Positions 27,562 through 39,987 of a stretch of DNA of 64,000 nucleotides are shown piece by piece (positions within the stretch are counted from its first letter, which is position 1; every line of letters starts with the position of its first letter). Under the pieces are notes generated by a model, which was not told where the DNA came from, ran no database searches, and saw only the letters and a program-made list of their open reading frames with translations. The stretch comes from Streptomyces sp. V3I7 (lineage in GTDB: Bacteria; Actinomycetota; Actinomycetes; Streptomycetales; Streptomycetaceae). The DNA lies in the NCBI RefSeq assembly GCF_030817495.1, contig NZ_JAUSZK010000001.1:4071001-4135000 (forward strand). Reading direction: 5' to 3'. Both the position numbers and the translations under genes were made by a program.

Positions 27562-28743
27562 GTGGACCTGTTCGAGTACCAGGCGAGGGACCTCTTCGCC
27601 AAGCACGATGTACCGGTGCTGGCCGGTGAAGTCATCGACACGCCTGAGGCGGCGCGCGCGATCACGGAGCGTCTGGGCGGCAAGTCCGTCGTCAAGGCGC
27701 AGGTGAAGGTCGGTGGCCGCGGCAAGGCCGGTGGCGTCAAGCTGGCCGCCACCCCGGACGAGGCCGTCGCCCGCGCGACGGACATCCTCGGCATGGACAT
27801 CAAGGGCCACACGGTCCACAAGGTCATGATCGCCGAGACCGCTCCGGAGATCGTCGAGGAGTACTACGTCTCCTTCCTCCTCGACCGCGCCAACCGCACC
27901 TTCCTCTCCATCGCCTCCGTCGAGGGCGGTATGGAGATCGAGGAGGTGGCCGCCACCCGTCCGGAGGCCGTCGCCAAGATCGCGATCGACGCCATCGACG
28001 GCGTGGACGAGGCCAAGGCCCGCGAGATCGTCGAGGCCGCCAAGTTCCCGGCCGAGGTCGCGGACAAGGTCGTGAACGTCCTCATCAAGCTGTGGGACAC
28101 CTTCATCAAGTCGGACGCCCTCCTGGTCGAGGTCAACCCGCTCGCGAAGGTCGCCTCGGGCGAGGTCCTCGCCCTCGACGGCAAGGTGTCGCTCGACGAG
28201 AACGCCGAGTTCCGCCACCCCGAGTACGAGGAGCTCCACGACAAGGAGGCCGCCAACCCGCTGGAGGCGGCCGCCAAGGCGAAGGGCCTCAACTACGTCA
28301 AGCTCGACGGCGAGGTCGGCATCATCGGCAACGGCGCGGGTCTCGTCATGAGCACCCTGGACGTCGTCGCGTACGCCGGTGAGAAGCACGGCGATGTGAA
28401 GCCCGCCAACTTCCTGGACATCGGCGGTGGCGCCTCCGCCCAGGTCATGGCGAACGGCCTGGAGATCATCCTGGGCGACCCGGACGTCAAGTCCGTGTTC
28501 GTCAACGTCTTCGGCGGCATCACCGCCTGCGACGAGGTCGCCAACGGCATCGTCCAGGCGCTGAAGCTCCTGGAGGACCGCGGCGAGAAGGTCGAGAAGC
28601 CGCTCGTCGTCCGCCTCGACGGCAACAACGCCGAGCTGGGCCGCAAGATCCTCACCGACGCCAACCACCCGCTGGTCCAGCGCGTCGACACCATGGACGG
28701 CGCGGCCGACAAGGCCGCCGAGCTGGCCCACGCCGCCAAGTAA
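27562..28743 (+). CDS. sucC: Succinyl-CoA ligase (ADP-forming) beta subunit
   Basis: A 393-residue ATP-grasp subunit of the TCA-cycle enzyme that makes ATP (or GTP) from succinyl-CoA. Recognisable segments are [20 protein letters not shown] at the N-terminus, [20 protein letters not shown], the metal/nucleotide region [13 protein letters not shown], and the C-terminal [18 protein letters not shown]. The length is standard. The start is GTG with GGACGG upstream. sucD follows 27 bases after the stop. Confidence 0.97.
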   Translation: MDLFEYQARDLFAKHDVPVLAGEVIDTPEAARAITERLGGKSVVKAQVKVGGRGKAGGVKLAATPDEAVARATDILGMDIKGHTVHKVMIAETAPEIVEEYYVSFLLDRANRTFLSIASVEGGMEIEEVAATRPEAVAKIAIDAIDGVDEAKAREIVEAAKFPAEVADKVVNVLIKLWDTFIKSDALLVEVNPLAKVASGEVLALDGKVSLDENAEFRHPEYEELHDKEAANPLEAAAKAKGLNYVKLDGEVGIIGNGAGLVMSTLDVVAYAGEKHGDVKPANFLDIGGGASAQVMANGLEIILGDPDVKSVFVNVFGGITACDEVANGIVQALKLLEDRGEKVEKPLVVRLDGNNAELGRKILTDANHPLVQRVDTMDGAADKAAELAHAAK

Positions 28744-28770
28744 GCACTCAGGACGAGGACACAACACACC

Positions 28771-29655
28771 ATGGCTATCTGGCTCAACAAGGACAGCAAG
28801 GTCATCGTCCAGGGCATGACCGGCGCCACGGGCATGAAGCACACCAAGCTCATGCTCGGCGACGGCACCAACGTCGTGGGCGGCGTCAACCCGCGCAAGG
28901 CGGGGCAGACCGTGGACTTCGACGGCACCGAGGTGCCCGTCTTCGGCACCGTCAAGGAGGCCATCGAAGCCACCGGCGCCAACGTTTCCGTCATCTTCGT
29001 GCCGGAGAAGTTCACCAAGGACGCGGTCGTCGAGGCCATCGACGCCGAGATCCCCCTGGCCGTCGTGATCACCGAGGGCATCGCCGTGCACGACACGGCC
29101 GCCTTCTGGGCGTACGCCGGCAAGAAGGGCAACAAGACCCGCATCATCGGCCCCAACTGCCCCGGCATCATCACCCCGGGCCAGTCGAACGTCGGCATCA
29201 TCCCGGGCGACATCACGAAGCCGGGCCGCATCGGCCTGGTCTCGAAGTCCGGCACGCTGACGTACCAGATGATGTACGAGCTGCGTGACATCGGCTTCTC
29301 GACCGCCGTCGGCATCGGTGGCGACCCGATCATCGGCACCACGCACATCGACGCCCTGGCCGCGTTCCAGGACGACCCCGACACCGACCTGATCGTGATG
29401 ATCGGTGAGATCGGTGGCGACGCCGAGGAGCGCGCGGCCGCGTTCATCAAGGACAACGTGACCAAGCCGGTCGTCGGCTACGTCGCGGGCTTCACCGCGC
29501 CCGAGGGCAAGACCATGGGCCACGCCGGTGCCATCGTCTCCGGTTCGTCCGGCACCGCCCAGGCGAAGAAGGAGGCCCTCGAGGCCGCCGGCGTCAAGGT
29601 CGGCAAGACGCCGACCGAAACCGCCAAGCTGGCGCGCGAGATCCTCAACGGCTGA
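28771..29655 (+). CDS. sucD: Succinyl-CoA ligase (ADP-forming) alpha subunit
   Basis: A 294-residue CoA-binding subunit. The Rossmann glycine motif is [13 protein letters not shown], the CoA region [12 protein letters not shown], and the active-site phosphohistidine lies in [10 protein letters not shown] near residue 252. It forms the SucCD heterotetramer with the preceding gene, and the two are an operon. A strong terminator follows 22 bases after the stop. Confidence 0.97.
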   Translation: MAIWLNKDSKVIVQGMTGATGMKHTKLMLGDGTNVVGGVNPRKAGQTVDFDGTEVPVFGTVKEAIEATGANVSVIFVPEKFTKDAVVEAIDAEIPLAVVITEGIAVHDTAAFWAYAGKKGNKTRIIGPNCPGIITPGQSNVGIIPGDITKPGRIGLVSKSGTLTYQMMYELRDIGFSTAVGIGGDPIIGTTHIDALAAFQDDPDTDLIVMIGEIGGDAEERAAAFIKDNVTKPVVGYVAGFTAPEGKTMGHAGAIVSGSSGTAQAKKEALEAAGVKVGKTPTETAKLAREILNG

Positions 29656-29677
29656 ACCCGAAGCCGCAGGCAGCGGA

Positions 29678-29712
29678 AGGGCCCGCATCCCCGGTTGGGG
29701 GATGCGGGCCCT
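29678..29712 (+). terminator. Terminator after sucCD
   Basis: AGGGCCCGCATCCCC and its exact complement form a 15-bp stem with a 5-base loop. It lies between sucD and the convergent sigma-like gene and could serve both. Confidence 0.85.
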
Positions 29713-29733
29713 CCCGCGTTGTGTGACACACGC

Positions 29734-30672
29734 TCACCGGGGCACCGGCAGGAGCCTCTCCGGTCCGCTCGCCGCCCGCTGCCGCAGCTTCGCGCGCAGC
29801 TGGAGCTGCTGCGGCGACAGCGGACCCAGCGCCGTCTTCGGCGGAACGCCCCGCACCGCCTGGGCCGGGGCGAGCGGCGCCTCGTAGTGGGTGGGGGCCG
29901 TCTGGAGCGTGAGCGCCGTCGCGCCGATGATGGCGACCGTGAAGGCGATGGCCGCCTGGGTCCAGAAGCGGGTCCGGCGTTCGCAGTCCGTGCGTACGGG
30001 CTCCGGCTTCGACGCGCGCAGCCGTTCCGCGGAGGCCAGTTCGGTCAGCCGCCGGTGGAGGGTGGCCGGGTCCGACAGGGCGGGGTCGCACGTGGCCATC
30101 GCGGCCCGCGCGTGTGTCACCCGGCTGGCCGCGGCCGGGGTGCTCGCCTCGGTCTCCGCCGCGGTCTCGGGCAGCCCGAGACCGACGCCGTCGTACAGCA
30201 CGAGGGTGCGACGGTAGGACGGCGGCAGCTTGAGGAGGGCCTGGAGCAGCGCGCGGTCGGCGGCGTCCGCGGGCGGGGGTTCGGGGTGCCGGTAGCGGGG
30301 GCGGAAGCGGTGCCAGGGGGAGAGCGCCCACTCGTACGCCGTCGCGCGCACCCAGCCCGCCGGGTCGCGGTCCCGGGCCACGCGCGGCCACTGCTGCCAG
30401 GCCAGATGGAAGGCCCGCTCCACCGACTCGCGGGCCAGCTCGTGCCGCCCGGTCAGTAGATACGTCTGCCGTACGAGGGCCGGGGCGCAGAACGCGTAGA
30501 GCGCGTCGAAGGCCTGACCAGGGGTCAGGGGTGCCGGGGGCGGTGGAGGAGCGGCGGGAGGCGCGAGAGGCGGCTGGCGGGCCGTCACCCGCACGTCAGT
30601 CGAACCGGCCTGACGTCCTTTCGCCTCGGTCGCCTCGGGCCGCGGCTGCGGATTCTCCGTTTTCTGCTTCAC
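29734..30672 (-). CDS. Sigma-70-like protein with a C-terminal membrane helix
   Basis: A 312-residue protein. Residues about 47-120 resemble ECF sigma region 2 (AFDALYAFCAPALVRQTYLL, then WVRATAYEWALSPW) and about 135-185 resemble region 4 (LLQALLKLPPSYRRTLVLYD, GLPETAAETE). The region 4 recognition helix is degenerate. One membrane segment follows (about 235-255, QAAIAFTVAIIGATALTL), which is unusual for a sigma factor, with a short outer tail. It may be a membrane-tethered regulator rather than an active sigma. GTG 30672 (VKQKTENPQ) has GGAAGGGCGAG upstream. It is divergent from the DUF6350 gene. Confidence 0.75.
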   Translation of the reverse strand: MKQKTENPQPRPEATEAKGRQAGSTDVRVTARQPPLAPPAAPPPPPAPLTPGQAFDALYAFCAPALVRQTYLLTGRHELARESVERAFHLAWQQWPRVARDRDPAGWVRATAYEWALSPWHRFRPRYRHPEPPPADAADRALLQALLKLPPSYRRTLVLYDGVGLGLPETAAETEASTPAAASRVTHARAAMATCDPALSDPATLHRRLTELASAERLRASKPEPVRTDCERRTRFWTQAAIAFTVAIIGATALTLQTAPTHYEAPLAPAQAVRGVPPKTALGPLSPQQLQLRAKLRQRAASGPERLLPVPR

Positions 30673-30780
30673 AACTCGCCCTTCCGTACGGCCCTTCGTG
30701 CGAAAAAGTACATAAACATATATTGAGCGACACAGCGGAGGTTCGCCTGTTACGACGGGAAAGCGCGTGTCGTTGGGAGC
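30673..30780. promoter_or_regulatory. AT-rich divergent promoter region
   Basis: The stretch 30706-30725 (AAGTACATAAACATATATTG) is strikingly AT-rich for this genome and lies between divergent starts. The adjacent minus-strand 13-mer TGTCGCTCAATAT recurs upstream of the PAP2 gene at 62072. Promoter function is inferred. Confidence 0.45.
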
Positions 30781-32406
30781 ATGGCCGTCGTGATCCGGAT
30801 GACCGCTCGCCGACCGTCGCTGCCACCCCTGCTCGACCGGCTGCGCCACCCCTCGCCCGGACTCGGCGCGAGCCTGCTGGGCGGCGCGCTCGCGGCCGTG
30901 CTCGGACTCGCCTCGTTCGCCGTGCTAGTGATGGTGCTGTGGATCAGCTCGCCCTATCCCGACAGTGGACCGGGCGGCGCCCTGCACGTCGCCGCCGCGC
31001 TGTGGCTGCTCGCGCACGGGGTCGAACTGGTCCGCACCGACACGCTCTCGGGCGCCCCCGCCCCCGTCGGCGTCACCCCGCTGCTCCTCCTCCTGCTGCC
31101 CGTCTGGGTGCTGTACCGCGCCGCACGCGACGCCGTGGAAGCTCCCGAGGACAGCGACGGCCCGCCCCCGGTCGCCGCACGCACCGCGTGGACGGGCGTC
31201 GCCCTCGGCTATCTCGCCGTCGGCGGCACCGCCGCGTGCTACGCCTCGGGGAGTGAACTGCGGCCCGCGTGGGGGTGGGTGGTGGTGTGCCTCCCGCTCC
31301 TCACCGTGGGCGCGTCCGGCATCGGCGTGTGGACGGCGTACGGCCGACCCCGCTGGGGCGACCTGTCGGCGCGGACGGGGCCGGGAGCCCCGGCGCCGCT
31401 GCCCGGCGGACTGCTCCGGTACGCCCCCGGGGCGGACGCCTGGGCGTCCCTCACCGCCGCCGCCCGGGCCGCCGGCGCGGGGACGGCGACGCTCCTCGGC
31501 GGCGGCGCGCTGCTGCTGATGGTGTCGCTGATGGGGCACGGGGGCGCGGCGCGCGGCTCGTTCCTCGAACTGACCGAGGGCTGGTCGGGGCGGTTCGCGG
31601 TCCTGCTGCTGTGCGCCGCCCTCGTGCCCAACGCGGCGGTGTGGTCGGCGGCGTACGGGCTCGGGCCCGGGTTCGCCCTCGGCAGCGGTCACATGGTGCA
31701 CCCGCTCGCCTCGGACCCCGCCCCGCTGCTGCCGCCGTTCCCGCTGCTGGCGGCGGTGCCGGACGCGGGGCCCGGCGGACCGCTCAACTGGGCCGCGGCC
31801 GGGGCGATGCCGGTGATCGCGGGGGCGACGGTGGCCTGGTTCGTGGTCGGGGCCGGTGTGCGGCAGCGGGGTGCGGAGCGGGGGCCCGGCTGGTCGGCGG
31901 GGCGGACCGCCTGCGTGGTGCTGGGGGCGGCCGGGATGAGCGCGGCGGTCTGCGCGGTGCTCGCCGGGCTGGCGGGCGGCCCGCTCGGCGGCGCCGCCCT
32001 GAACCGCTTCGGACCGGTGTGGTGGCAGACGGGGCCCGCGACGGCGGGCTGGTTCGCGGCCGTGGGACTCCCGGTGGCGCTCGTGCTGCGCGCCTGGCGG
32101 CTGCGGGGACCCGCGCGCCTGAAGAAGCCGCAGCCCACGCCCGCGCCGAAGACGCCGACGCCCGCCTCCGGGACGACGTTCGGCGCGGACGCCCCCTACG
32201 ACATCGAGGCCGTCGAGGCCGCCGAGGAGCCGTACGACCTGCTGCCCGCCGACGACCCGGAGCCGTCCGCCTGGCACGACGACGCGTCCCGCGAGACCCG
32301 CTGGGCGGCGCTGCGGGAGGCCTCGACGCTGCCCGGCGGCGAACCGGACCCGCTCCTCGGCCTCGGCGAGCCGCCGATCCCGTCGGCGCCGCTGGACGAG
32401 AGGTGA
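30781..32406 (+). CDS. DUF6350 family integral membrane protein (PerM-like)
   Basis: A 541-residue membrane protein with about ten to twelve helices in residues 30-440 and a charged cytoplasmic tail of about 90 residues ([20 protein letters not shown]). [20 protein letters not shown] near the N-terminus is typical of the DUF6350/PerM family found beside purN in actinobacteria; in mycobacteria PerM supports cell division under stress. ATG 30781 is taken as the start; ATG 30799 (MTARRPS) is possible. Confidence 0.8.
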   Translation: MAVVIRMTARRPSLPPLLDRLRHPSPGLGASLLGGALAAVLGLASFAVLVMVLWISSPYPDSGPGGALHVAAALWLLAHGVELVRTDTLSGAPAPVGVTPLLLLLLPVWVLYRAARDAVEAPEDSDGPPPVAARTAWTGVALGYLAVGGTAACYASGSELRPAWGWVVVCLPLLTVGASGIGVWTAYGRPRWGDLSARTGPGAPAPLPGGLLRYAPGADAWASLTAAARAAGAGTATLLGGGALLLMVSLMGHGGAARGSFLELTEGWSGRFAVLLLCAALVPNAAVWSAAYGLGPGFALGSGHMVHPLASDPAPLLPPFPLLAAVPDAGPGGPLNWAAAGAMPVIAGATVAWFVVGAGVRQRGAERGPGWSAGRTACVVLGAAGMSAAVCAVLAGLAGGPLGGAALNRFGPVWWQTGPATAGWFAAVGLPVALVLRAWRLRGPARLKKPQPTPAPKTPTPASGTTFGADAPYDIEAVEAAEEPYDLLPADDPEPSAWHDDASRETRWAALREASTLPGGEPDPLLGLGEPPIPSAPLDER

Positions 32407-32431
32407 GGGCGCGATCAGGCCCTCACCCTGC

Positions 32432-33241
32432 TCAGTTGTTGTTCGCGCCCAGCACCCCGCGCAGCTCCTTCGGCAGGAGCTGCTGGCAGGACTGCTTGGC
32501 CTTGCCCGTCAGGGCGTCGTCCACGCACGTGTAGTAGTCGCGGTAGACCAGTTGGGCCGTGAAGGTCGTGGCGACCAGGGCCAGCGCCAGCAGCGCGGTG
32601 ACCAGGCCGCCGACGGCCGCCGTGGTCTGCGGGCGGCCGGTCTGCGCGGGGCGCGGGGAGTCCGGGTCCGGCTTGCGGGGCTTGGCGCGCAGGGCGCTGA
32701 CACCCCAGTACAGGGACAGCCCGCCGAGCAGCAGGGCGACGTACGGCCAGCTGAAGAGGGCGAAGAAGAAGGCCCACATGCCGGACAGCAGCGCGTAGCG
32801 CGCCCGGCGCTGCGCCGGGTCGGTGGGGTCCCAGCGCATGTTCGTGCCCGGGCCGCCGCTCTGGCCCTCGGGCCCGCCGCCCGGGCGCTCGCCGAAGCCG
32901 CCGGAGGAGCGGCCCGGCTGGCGGTCGCTCCACTGACTGCCCCAGGGGCTGTGCTCCGAGGGCCCGGACGACTCCGGGGAACCGTCCTTGCCGTCCTTGC
33001 CGCCCTCGGGGCGGCGCGGCTGCCACGGCCGGTCCGGCGTGCCCTCCGGGGGCGCGGCGAACGGGTTGTCGTCCTGCGGGGAGTGGTCGTGCGGGGAGTC
33101 GTCCTGCCGCGGCTCGTCGCCGCCGGGCCTCTCGGTGTTCTGCGGCGAGGCCGGCGACTCCCGCAGCAGCACGGCGCCACGCTCCCCTCCCTGCACCGAG
33201 TGCGGCGGGAACGTGAGGAGTCGCAGGCTGCGGTCCGGCAT
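32432..33241 (-). CDS. Membrane protein with disordered Pro/Gly-rich N-terminus
   Basis: A 269-residue protein. Residues 1-140 are polar and low-complexity (Pro, Gly, Asp, Arg). Three hydrophobic segments follow (about 150-170, 172-188 and 210-230), and the C-terminal tail has two Cys ([20 protein letters not shown]) that could form an extracytoplasmic disulfide. No named family is recognised. The start at 33241 lacks a strong ribosome site; later Val codons are possible. It is convergent with DUF6350 and divergent from purN. Confidence 0.65.
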   Translation of the reverse strand: MPDRSLRLLTFPPHSVQGGERGAVLLRESPASPQNTERPGGDEPRQDDSPHDHSPQDDNPFAAPPEGTPDRPWQPRRPEGGKDGKDGSPESSGPSEHSPWGSQWSDRQPGRSSGGFGERPGGGPEGQSGGPGTNMRWDPTDPAQRRARYALLSGMWAFFFALFSWPYVALLLGGLSLYWGVSALRAKPRKPDPDSPRPAQTGRPQTTAAVGGLVTALLALALVATTFTAQLVYRDYYTCVDDALTGKAKQSCQQLLPKELRGVLGANNN

Positions 33242-33400
33242 CAAATGAGCGTCTTCCCTTGGGTGACTACGGCTGTCTGGCATGAGCTGCCACTGCGGGA
33301 ACGCGCCGCGCGACGTCCGCGTTCCCGAGCCCGCTCCTCCCAGACGCTACCTGCCGGCCGCGCCCCCGTCCCATGAGGGCCGTCCTGTATGCCGGTATCG

Positions 33401-33428
33401 TTGCTGACGGTCGGCCGCTTCGTAGACT
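33401..33428 (+). promoter_or_regulatory. Vegetative-type promoter of purNH
   Basis: TTGCTG (33401-33406), a 16-base spacer, then TAGACT (33423-33428) resembles an HrdB-type promoter about 97 bases before the purN start. The leader between them shows no recognised riboswitch. Confidence 0.6.
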
Positions 33429-33524
33429 TCCCCGTATCCCGGGGCGTGAAGCACTCGTACGAATGTACAAACACCCGCACGAGCCCGGCCGCCGAAGCGA
33501 AACTCCCCGAGAAAGGGCCCCACC

Positions 33525-34154
33525 GTGGCCGCCAACCCCGTGGCCAAGCGCCTCGTCGTGCTGGTCTCCGGATCCGGCAGCAATCTCCAGGCGCTCCTCG
33601 ACGAGATCGCGCGCACCGGCCCCGAGGCCTACGGCGCCGAGATCGTGGCCGTCGGCGCCGACCGCGAGGGCATCGAGGGACTCGCGCGTGCCGAGCGCGC
33701 CGGGGTGCCCGTCTTCGTCCGGAAGGTCAAGGACTACGAGACCCGGGACGAGTGGGACGCGGCCCTCGCCGAGGCCGTCGCGGCCCACGAGCCCGACCTC
33801 GTCGTCTCCGCCGGGTTCATGAGGATCGTGGGCAAGGAGTTCCTCGCGCGGTTCGGCGGGCGGTTCGTGAACACGCACCCGGCGCTGCTGCCCAGCTTCC
33901 CGGGGGCGCACGGGGTGCGGGACGCGCTCGCGTACGGCGCGAAGGTCACCGGCTGCACCGTCCACTTCGTCGACGACGGCGTCGACACCGGGCCGATCAT
34001 CGCGCAGGGCGTGGTCGAGGTCCGGGACGAGGACGACGAGAGCGCTCTGCACGAGCGCATCAAGGAAGTCGAGCGAAGGCTGCTCGTCGAGGTCGTGGGG
34101 CGGATCGCCCGCAACGGCTATCGCATTGAGGGACGAAAGGTAGTTATCCAGTGA
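33525..34154 (+). CDS. purN: Phosphoribosylglycinamide formyltransferase
   Basis: A 209-residue enzyme that formylates GAR with 10-formyl-THF in purine synthesis. The substrate-binding start is [18 protein letters not shown]. The catalytic core [15 protein letters not shown] holds the conserved Asn-His pair, and the Asp of [17 protein letters not shown] completes the site. Length and motifs are standard. Its stop overlaps the purH start (GTGA), giving a purNH operon. Confidence 0.96.
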   Translation: MAANPVAKRLVVLVSGSGSNLQALLDEIARTGPEAYGAEIVAVGADREGIEGLARAERAGVPVFVRKVKDYETRDEWDAALAEAVAAHEPDLVVSAGFMRIVGKEFLARFGGRFVNTHPALLPSFPGAHGVRDALAYGAKVTGCTVHFVDDGVDTGPIIAQGVVEVRDEDDESALHERIKEVERRLLVEVVGRIARNGYRIEGRKVVIQ

Positions 34155-35725
34155 CCGCCGAGAGCAACGACAGCACCAAGCGGCCGATCCGTCGCGCGCT
34201 GGTCAGCGTCTACGACAAGACCGGGCTCGAGGAACTCGCGCGCGGGCTGCACGAGGCCGGTGTCGAGCTCGTCTCCACCGGGTCGACCGCCGGGCGCATC
34301 GCCGACGCCGGGGTCCCCGTCACCAAGGTCGAGGAGCTCACCGGCTTCCCCGAGTGCCTGGACGGCCGGGTCAAGACCCTGCACCCCAAGGTCCACGCGG
34401 GCATCCTCGCCGACCTGCGCCTGGAGGACCACCAGCGGCAGCTCGCCGAGCTGGGCGTCGAGCCGTTCGACCTCGTCGTCGTCAACCTCTACCCGTTCCG
34501 CGAGACCGTCGCCTCCGGCGCCTCGCCCGACGAGTGCGTCGAGCAGATCGACATCGGCGGCCCGTCCATGGTGCGCGCCGCCGCCAAGAACCACCCGTCC
34601 GTGGCCGTCGTCACCAGCCCCGAGCGGTACGCCGACGTCCTCGCCGCGGTCGCCGGCGGCGGCTTCGACCTGGCCACCCGCAAGCGGCTCGCCGCCGAGG
34701 CCTTCCAGCACACGGCCGCCTACGACGTCGCCGTCGCCTCCTGGTTCGCCTCCGAGTACGCCCCCGTCGACGCCTCGTCGTTCCCCGACTTCCTCGGCGC
34801 CACCTTCGAGCGCGAGCGCACCCTGCGCTACGGCGAGAACCCGCACCAGCCCGCCGCCCTCTACGTCGACGGCAGCGGCACCGGCCTCGCCGAGGCCGAG
34901 CAGCTGCACGGCAAGGAGATGTCGTACAACAACTACACGGACACGGACGCCGCCCGCCGTGCCGCGTACGACCACGACGAGCCCTGCGTCGCGATCATCA
35001 AGCACGCCAACCCGTGCGGCATCGCCATCGGCGCGGACGTCGCCGAGGCGCACCGCAAGGCGCACGCCTGCGACCCGCTGTCCGCGTTCGGCGGCGTCAT
35101 CGCCGTGAACCGGCCGGTCAGCAAGGAGATGGCCGAGCAGGTCGCGGAGATCTTCACCGAGGTCATCGTCGCGCCCGACTACGAGGAGGGGGCCGTGGAG
35201 GCCCTCGCCAAGAAGAAGAACATCCGCGTCCTCAAGGCCGCCGGTGCCCCGGGCAACCCCGTCGAGGTCACCGCCATCGACGGCGGCGCGCTGCTCCAGG
35301 AGACCGACCGGCTCCAGGCCGCCGGCGACAACCCGGCGAACTGGACGCTGGCCAGCGGTGAGCCGCTGAGCGAGGCGGAGCTGGCCGAACTCGCCTTCGC
35401 CTGGAAGGCGTGCCGCGCGGTGAAGTCCAACGCGATCCTGCTCGCCAAGGACGGCGCCTCGGTCGGCGTCGGCATGGGCCAGGTCAACCGCGTCGACTCC
35501 TGCAAGCTCGCCGTCGAGCGTGCGGGCGAGGAGCGGGCCCGCGGCTCCTACGCCGCCTCGGACGCCTTCTTCCCCTTCCCCGACGGCCCGCAGATCCTCA
35601 TCGACGCCGGCGTCCGCGCCATCGTCCAGCCGGGCGGCTCGGTCCGCGACGAGCTGGTCGTGGAGGCGGCGAAGAAGGCCGGCGTGACGATGTACTTCAC
35701 GGGGACGCGGCACTTCTTCCACTGA
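34151..35725 (+). CDS. purH: Bifunctional AICAR transformylase / IMP cyclohydrolase
   Basis: A 524-residue bifunctional enzyme performing the last two steps to IMP. The N-terminal MGS-like cyclohydrolase domain (1-150) shows [20 protein letters not shown] and [15 protein letters not shown]. The transformylase domain contains [13 protein letters not shown], the KHANPCGIA segment with catalytic Lys-His, and [11 protein letters not shown] near the end. The start is GTG 34151, overlapping the purN stop. A 20-bp hairpin terminates the operon. Confidence 0.97.
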   Translation: MTAESNDSTKRPIRRALVSVYDKTGLEELARGLHEAGVELVSTGSTAGRIADAGVPVTKVEELTGFPECLDGRVKTLHPKVHAGILADLRLEDHQRQLAELGVEPFDLVVVNLYPFRETVASGASPDECVEQIDIGGPSMVRAAAKNHPSVAVVTSPERYADVLAAVAGGGFDLATRKRLAAEAFQHTAAYDVAVASWFASEYAPVDASSFPDFLGATFERERTLRYGENPHQPAALYVDGSGTGLAEAEQLHGKEMSYNNYTDTDAARRAAYDHDEPCVAIIKHANPCGIAIGADVAEAHRKAHACDPLSAFGGVIAVNRPVSKEMAEQVAEIFTEVIVAPDYEEGAVEALAKKKNIRVLKAAGAPGNPVEVTAIDGGALLQETDRLQAAGDNPANWTLASGEPLSEAELAELAFAWKACRAVKSNAILLAKDGASVGVGMGQVNRVDSCKLAVERAGEERARGSYAASDAFFPFPDGPQILIDAGVRAIVQPGGSVRDELVVEAAKKAGVTMYFTGTRHFFH

Positions 35726-35741
35726 TCCCGGACGTCCTGTG

Positions 35742-35793
35742 ACAGCCGAGGGCCGTGTCCCCCCAGTACGGGTGGGACACGGCCCTCGGCTGT
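35742..35793 (+). terminator. Terminator after purNH
   Basis: A perfect 20-bp stem (ACAGCCGAGGGCCGTGTCCC and its complement) with a 12-base loop lies 17 bases after the purH stop, before the convergent RDD gene. Confidence 0.88.
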
Positions 35794-35844
35794 GTGCTCG
35801 CGGTCGGCGGGACGCCGTACGCCCACGTCCTGCGGGACGAGTGG

Positions 35845-36654
35845 TCAGCCCTTGCGTATGACCATCGTGGTCGCGACCTTGTCGTGCCAGCCCTGCTGGC
35901 GGCCCGAGTTGTCCCAGAAGGGGGAGAGGAAGACGACGATCTGGCCGATGCCGCAGGAGACCCAGCCGGCGCCGGCGGGAATGATCCAGCGGAGGAAGGA
36001 CTTGAGCAGGCCGGGCTTGTCGCCGGTGTCCGCGCGGACGACGCGGACGCCCACGGCCATCTTGCCCAGGGTCGCGCCCACCAGGCCGATCATCAGCCAC
36101 TCGTAGAGCAGGGTCGCGAGGGCGAACAGCAGCCATACGCCGATGAACTTGCCCATCATCCCCGAGCTGGCGTCGTTCATGCAGGTGTCGTAGTCGACGG
36201 CGGACGGGTCGCAGTTCTGCGCGTCGTTCATGAAGCTCGCGGCGCCGGCGAAGGCCAGGACGAAGTAGACGACGCCGATGATCGCGCCGTCGATCAGGCG
36301 GGCGCCGAGGCGGCGGCCCATCGAGGCGAGCTGGGGGCCGGGCCCGCCCGGGTAGCCGTAGCCGTAGGCGGGCTGGCCGGGCTGCTGCGGGTAGCCGTAC
36401 GCCTGCTGCGGCGGGATGCCCGGGGCCTGCGGGTAGCCGTAGGCCGGCTGACCGGGCTGACCCGGCTGGCCCGGCTGCGCGGCGTAGCCGGGCTGGGGCG
36501 TGGGCTGGCCGGGCGGCGGGGGGTAGCCGGGCTGGCCGGACTGCTGCGGGTAGCCCGGCTGACCGGACTGCTGCGGGTAACCGTAGCCGGGCCGGCCTGG
36601 CTGCTGAGGCTGCTGCGGCTGCTCATAGGGGTTCTGGGGCGAGCCGTAACTCAT
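35845..36654 (-). CDS. RDD family membrane protein with QPG-rich N-terminus
   Basis: A 269-residue protein. The first 110 residues are a Pro/Gln/Gly/Tyr-rich disordered segment built from [16 protein letters not shown] repeats. The RDD domain follows (about 115-265): the signature Arg-Asp-type start is [20 protein letters not shown], with further helices at about 165-190 and 225-245. RDD proteins are small transporter-like proteins; some act in Na+/H+ exchange, but no substrate can be given. A Cys-bearing loop ([15 protein letters not shown]) lies between helices. ATG 36654 has GGAGGA upstream. Confidence 0.87.
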   Translation of the reverse strand: MSYGSPQNPYEQPQQPQQPGRPGYGYPQQSGQPGYPQQSGQPGYPPPPGQPTPQPGYAAQPGQPGQPGQPAYGYPQAPGIPPQQAYGYPQQPGQPAYGYGYPGGPGPQLASMGRRLGARLIDGAIIGVVYFVLAFAGAASFMNDAQNCDPSAVDYDTCMNDASSGMMGKFIGVWLLFALATLLYEWLMIGLVGATLGKMAVGVRVVRADTGDKPGLLKSFLRWIIPAGAGWVSCGIGQIVVFLSPFWDNSGRQQGWHDKVATTMVIRKG

Positions 36655-36916
36655 GTCGTCTGTTCCTCCGTTGCTTGCGGGGACGCGGATGGCGCGGAGG
36701 AACGACGGAGCACGAGCGGTTTTGCCCCCCAACACGGACCGCGATACTGCGCCGTTCATCGTCGTTGGCCGGGCAAGTCCTGTCCAGCCGCTTTCCGCGG
36801 GTGTTGTGCAAGTGCAACATCGGTGATCGCGGGCGAAACGGACGGAACCGGACACGCCCCGGGCCGGCCCGGACCCGGATTGGAACCGGGGGGCGGTCAT
36901 CCGGGAGGATGGGTGC

Positions 36917-37771
36917 ATGACCGCCCAGATTCTCGATGGCAAGGCCACCGCAGCCGCGATCAAGTCCGACCTGACCGCCCGCGTGGCGGCGCTGAAGGAG
37001 AAGGGGATCACGCCCGGCCTCGGCACGATCCTGGTCGGGGACGACCCCGGCAGCCGCAAGTACGTCGCTGGAAAGCACCGGGACTGCGCGGAGGTCGGCA
37101 TCGCCTCCATCCAGCGCGAGCTGCCCGCCACGGCGACGCAGGAGGAGATCGAGGCGGCCGTACGGGAGCTGAACGAGGACCCGTCCTGCACCGGCTACAT
37201 CGTCCAGCTGCCGCTGCCCCGCGGCATCGACGAGAACCGCATCCTGGAGCTGATGGACCCGGCCAAGGACGCCGACGGTCTGCACCCGATGAACCTGGGC
37301 CGCCTGGTCCTGAACGAGCCCGCTCCGCTGCCCTGCACCCCCAACGGCATCCTCACGCTGCTGCGCCGCTACGGCGTCGAGATCAAGGGCGCCGAGGTCG
37401 TCGTGGTCGGCCGCGGGGTGACCATCGGCCGTCCGATGCCGCTGCTGCTCACCCGCCGCAGCGAGAACGCCACGGTCACCCAGTGCCACACCGGTACCCG
37501 TGACCTGTCCGCCCACCTCAAGCGCGCGGACATCGTCGTCGCGGCCGCCGGTTCGGCGCACCTGATCCGGCCCGAGGACATCAAGCCGGGCGCCGCCGTC
37601 CTGGACGTCGGTGTCTCCCGCAGCGCCGAGGGCAAGATCGTCGGCGACGTCCACCCCGGTGTCGCCGAGGTCGCCGGCTGGATCTCCCCGAACCCGGGCG
37701 GCGTGGGCCCGATGACCCGCGCCCAGCTGCTCGTCAACGTGGTCGAGGCGGCGGAGCGCAGTGCCGGCTGA
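36917..37771 (+). CDS. folD: Methylenetetrahydrofolate dehydrogenase/cyclohydrolase
   Basis: A 284-residue bifunctional NADP enzyme converting 5,10-methylene-THF to 10-formyl-THF, the formyl donor used by PurN and PurH nearby. Signatures are [20 protein letters not shown] (with the catalytic Lys), [12 protein letters not shown], and the dinucleotide-binding [17 protein letters not shown], ending in [13 protein letters not shown]. Length is normal. The downstream DUF3017 gene may overlap its 3' end by 11 bases. Confidence 0.96.
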   Translation: MTAQILDGKATAAAIKSDLTARVAALKEKGITPGLGTILVGDDPGSRKYVAGKHRDCAEVGIASIQRELPATATQEEIEAAVRELNEDPSCTGYIVQLPLPRGIDENRILELMDPAKDADGLHPMNLGRLVLNEPAPLPCTPNGILTLLRRYGVEIKGAEVVVVGRGVTIGRPMPLLLTRRSENATVTQCHTGTRDLSAHLKRADIVVAAAGSAHLIRPEDIKPGAAVLDVGVSRSAEGKIVGDVHPGVAEVAGWISPNPGGVGPMTRAQLLVNVVEAAERSAG

Positions 37772-38330
37772 GGACAGGCTCCCGAACCCCGCCCAGGTCC
37801 GGTCCGAACCGGAGGAACCGGAGGCCGACGGCATGACCCACGCGAACGGCGCCGAGGCGCGCACCGGCCGGGTGTCCCGGCTCGCGGCCGCGCTCGCGCC
37901 GGGCGCCGGCCCGGCGCGCCGCTTCCCCCGCGGGGGGTCTGCAGGGTCTCCCCCCAGTAAGTGGCGTACCAAGGACACCGCGCGCCCCGAGGGCGGCGGC
38001 CGGGCCGCGTCCGGCGACTTTCCGGCGCCCGCCCGCCAGTGGCCGGTGCTCGTCGTCCTGTCGGCGGTCGCGCTCGGTCTGCTGCTGACCGCGTTCGACC
38101 TGTTCCGGCTCGGCACGCTGGTGATCGGCATCGCCCTGCTCGCGGGTGCGGTCATGCGCTGGATGCTGCCCAGCGTCGGCATGCTCGCCGTGCGCTCGCG
38201 CTTCACGGACATCGTGACGTACGGCCTCCTCGGGCTGGCGATCGTCCTGCTGGCGCTGATGGTCCAGCCCCATCCCTGGCTCGTGATCCCGTTCCTGAAG
38301 GACACCCTGCACTTCACGCTGAGCCATTGA
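37761..38330 (+). CDS. DUF3017 domain membrane protein
   Basis: A 189-residue protein with a disordered N-terminal half and a C-terminal DUF3017 region of three helices (about 95-115, 118-140 and 160-178; [20 protein letters not shown] onward). The family regularly follows folD in actinobacteria, with no known role. GTG 37761 overlaps folD; ATG 37833 (MTHANGAEA) is an alternative start. The N-terminal part includes a GC-rich hairpin-forming stretch near 37922-37962 (CCCCCGCGGGGGGTC) that looks like an inserted intergenic-type repeat. Confidence 0.8.
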   Translation: MPAEDRLPNPAQVRSEPEEPEADGMTHANGAEARTGRVSRLAAALAPGAGPARRFPRGGSAGSPPSKWRTKDTARPEGGGRAASGDFPAPARQWPVLVVLSAVALGLLLTAFDLFRLGTLVIGIALLAGAVMRWMLPSVGMLAVRSRFTDIVTYGLLGLAIVLLALMVQPHPWLVIPFLKDTLHFTLSH

Positions 38331-39791
<1,461 letters not shown>

Positions 39792-39825
39792 GCCGACGCC
39801 GCGACGGCGGATTCGTCGTACACCC

Positions 39826-39868
39826 GCGCGGGCCCCGCTCCGGATTCCCTCCGGAGCGGGGCCCGCGC
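39826..39868 (+). terminator. Terminator after mdh
   Basis: A perfect 19-bp stem (GCGCGGGCCCCGCTCCGGA and its complement) closes a 5-base loop, 34 bases after the mdh stop. Confidence 0.88.
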
Positions 39869-39937
39869 ACATGTCCCACACATTCGCCGTCCCCGTTTTC
39901 GGTTTCACCGGCCACCGGGGCCCCTCTATGCTGATGG

Positions 39938-39961
39938 TTTGTCAAGTGACGTCTTGACAAA
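39938..39961 (+). promoter_or_regulatory. Operator-like inverted repeat upstream of the three-gene membrane module
   Basis: Arms TTTGTCAAG (39938-39946) and CTTGACAAA (39953-39961) are exact complements around TGACGT. The site ends 26 bases before the ATG at 39988 and is AT-richer than its surroundings, consistent with a repressor or activator site over the promoter. The regulator is unknown. Confidence 0.6.
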
Positions 39962-39987
39962 GCCTTTTCATGCATCGGGGGAGTGGC

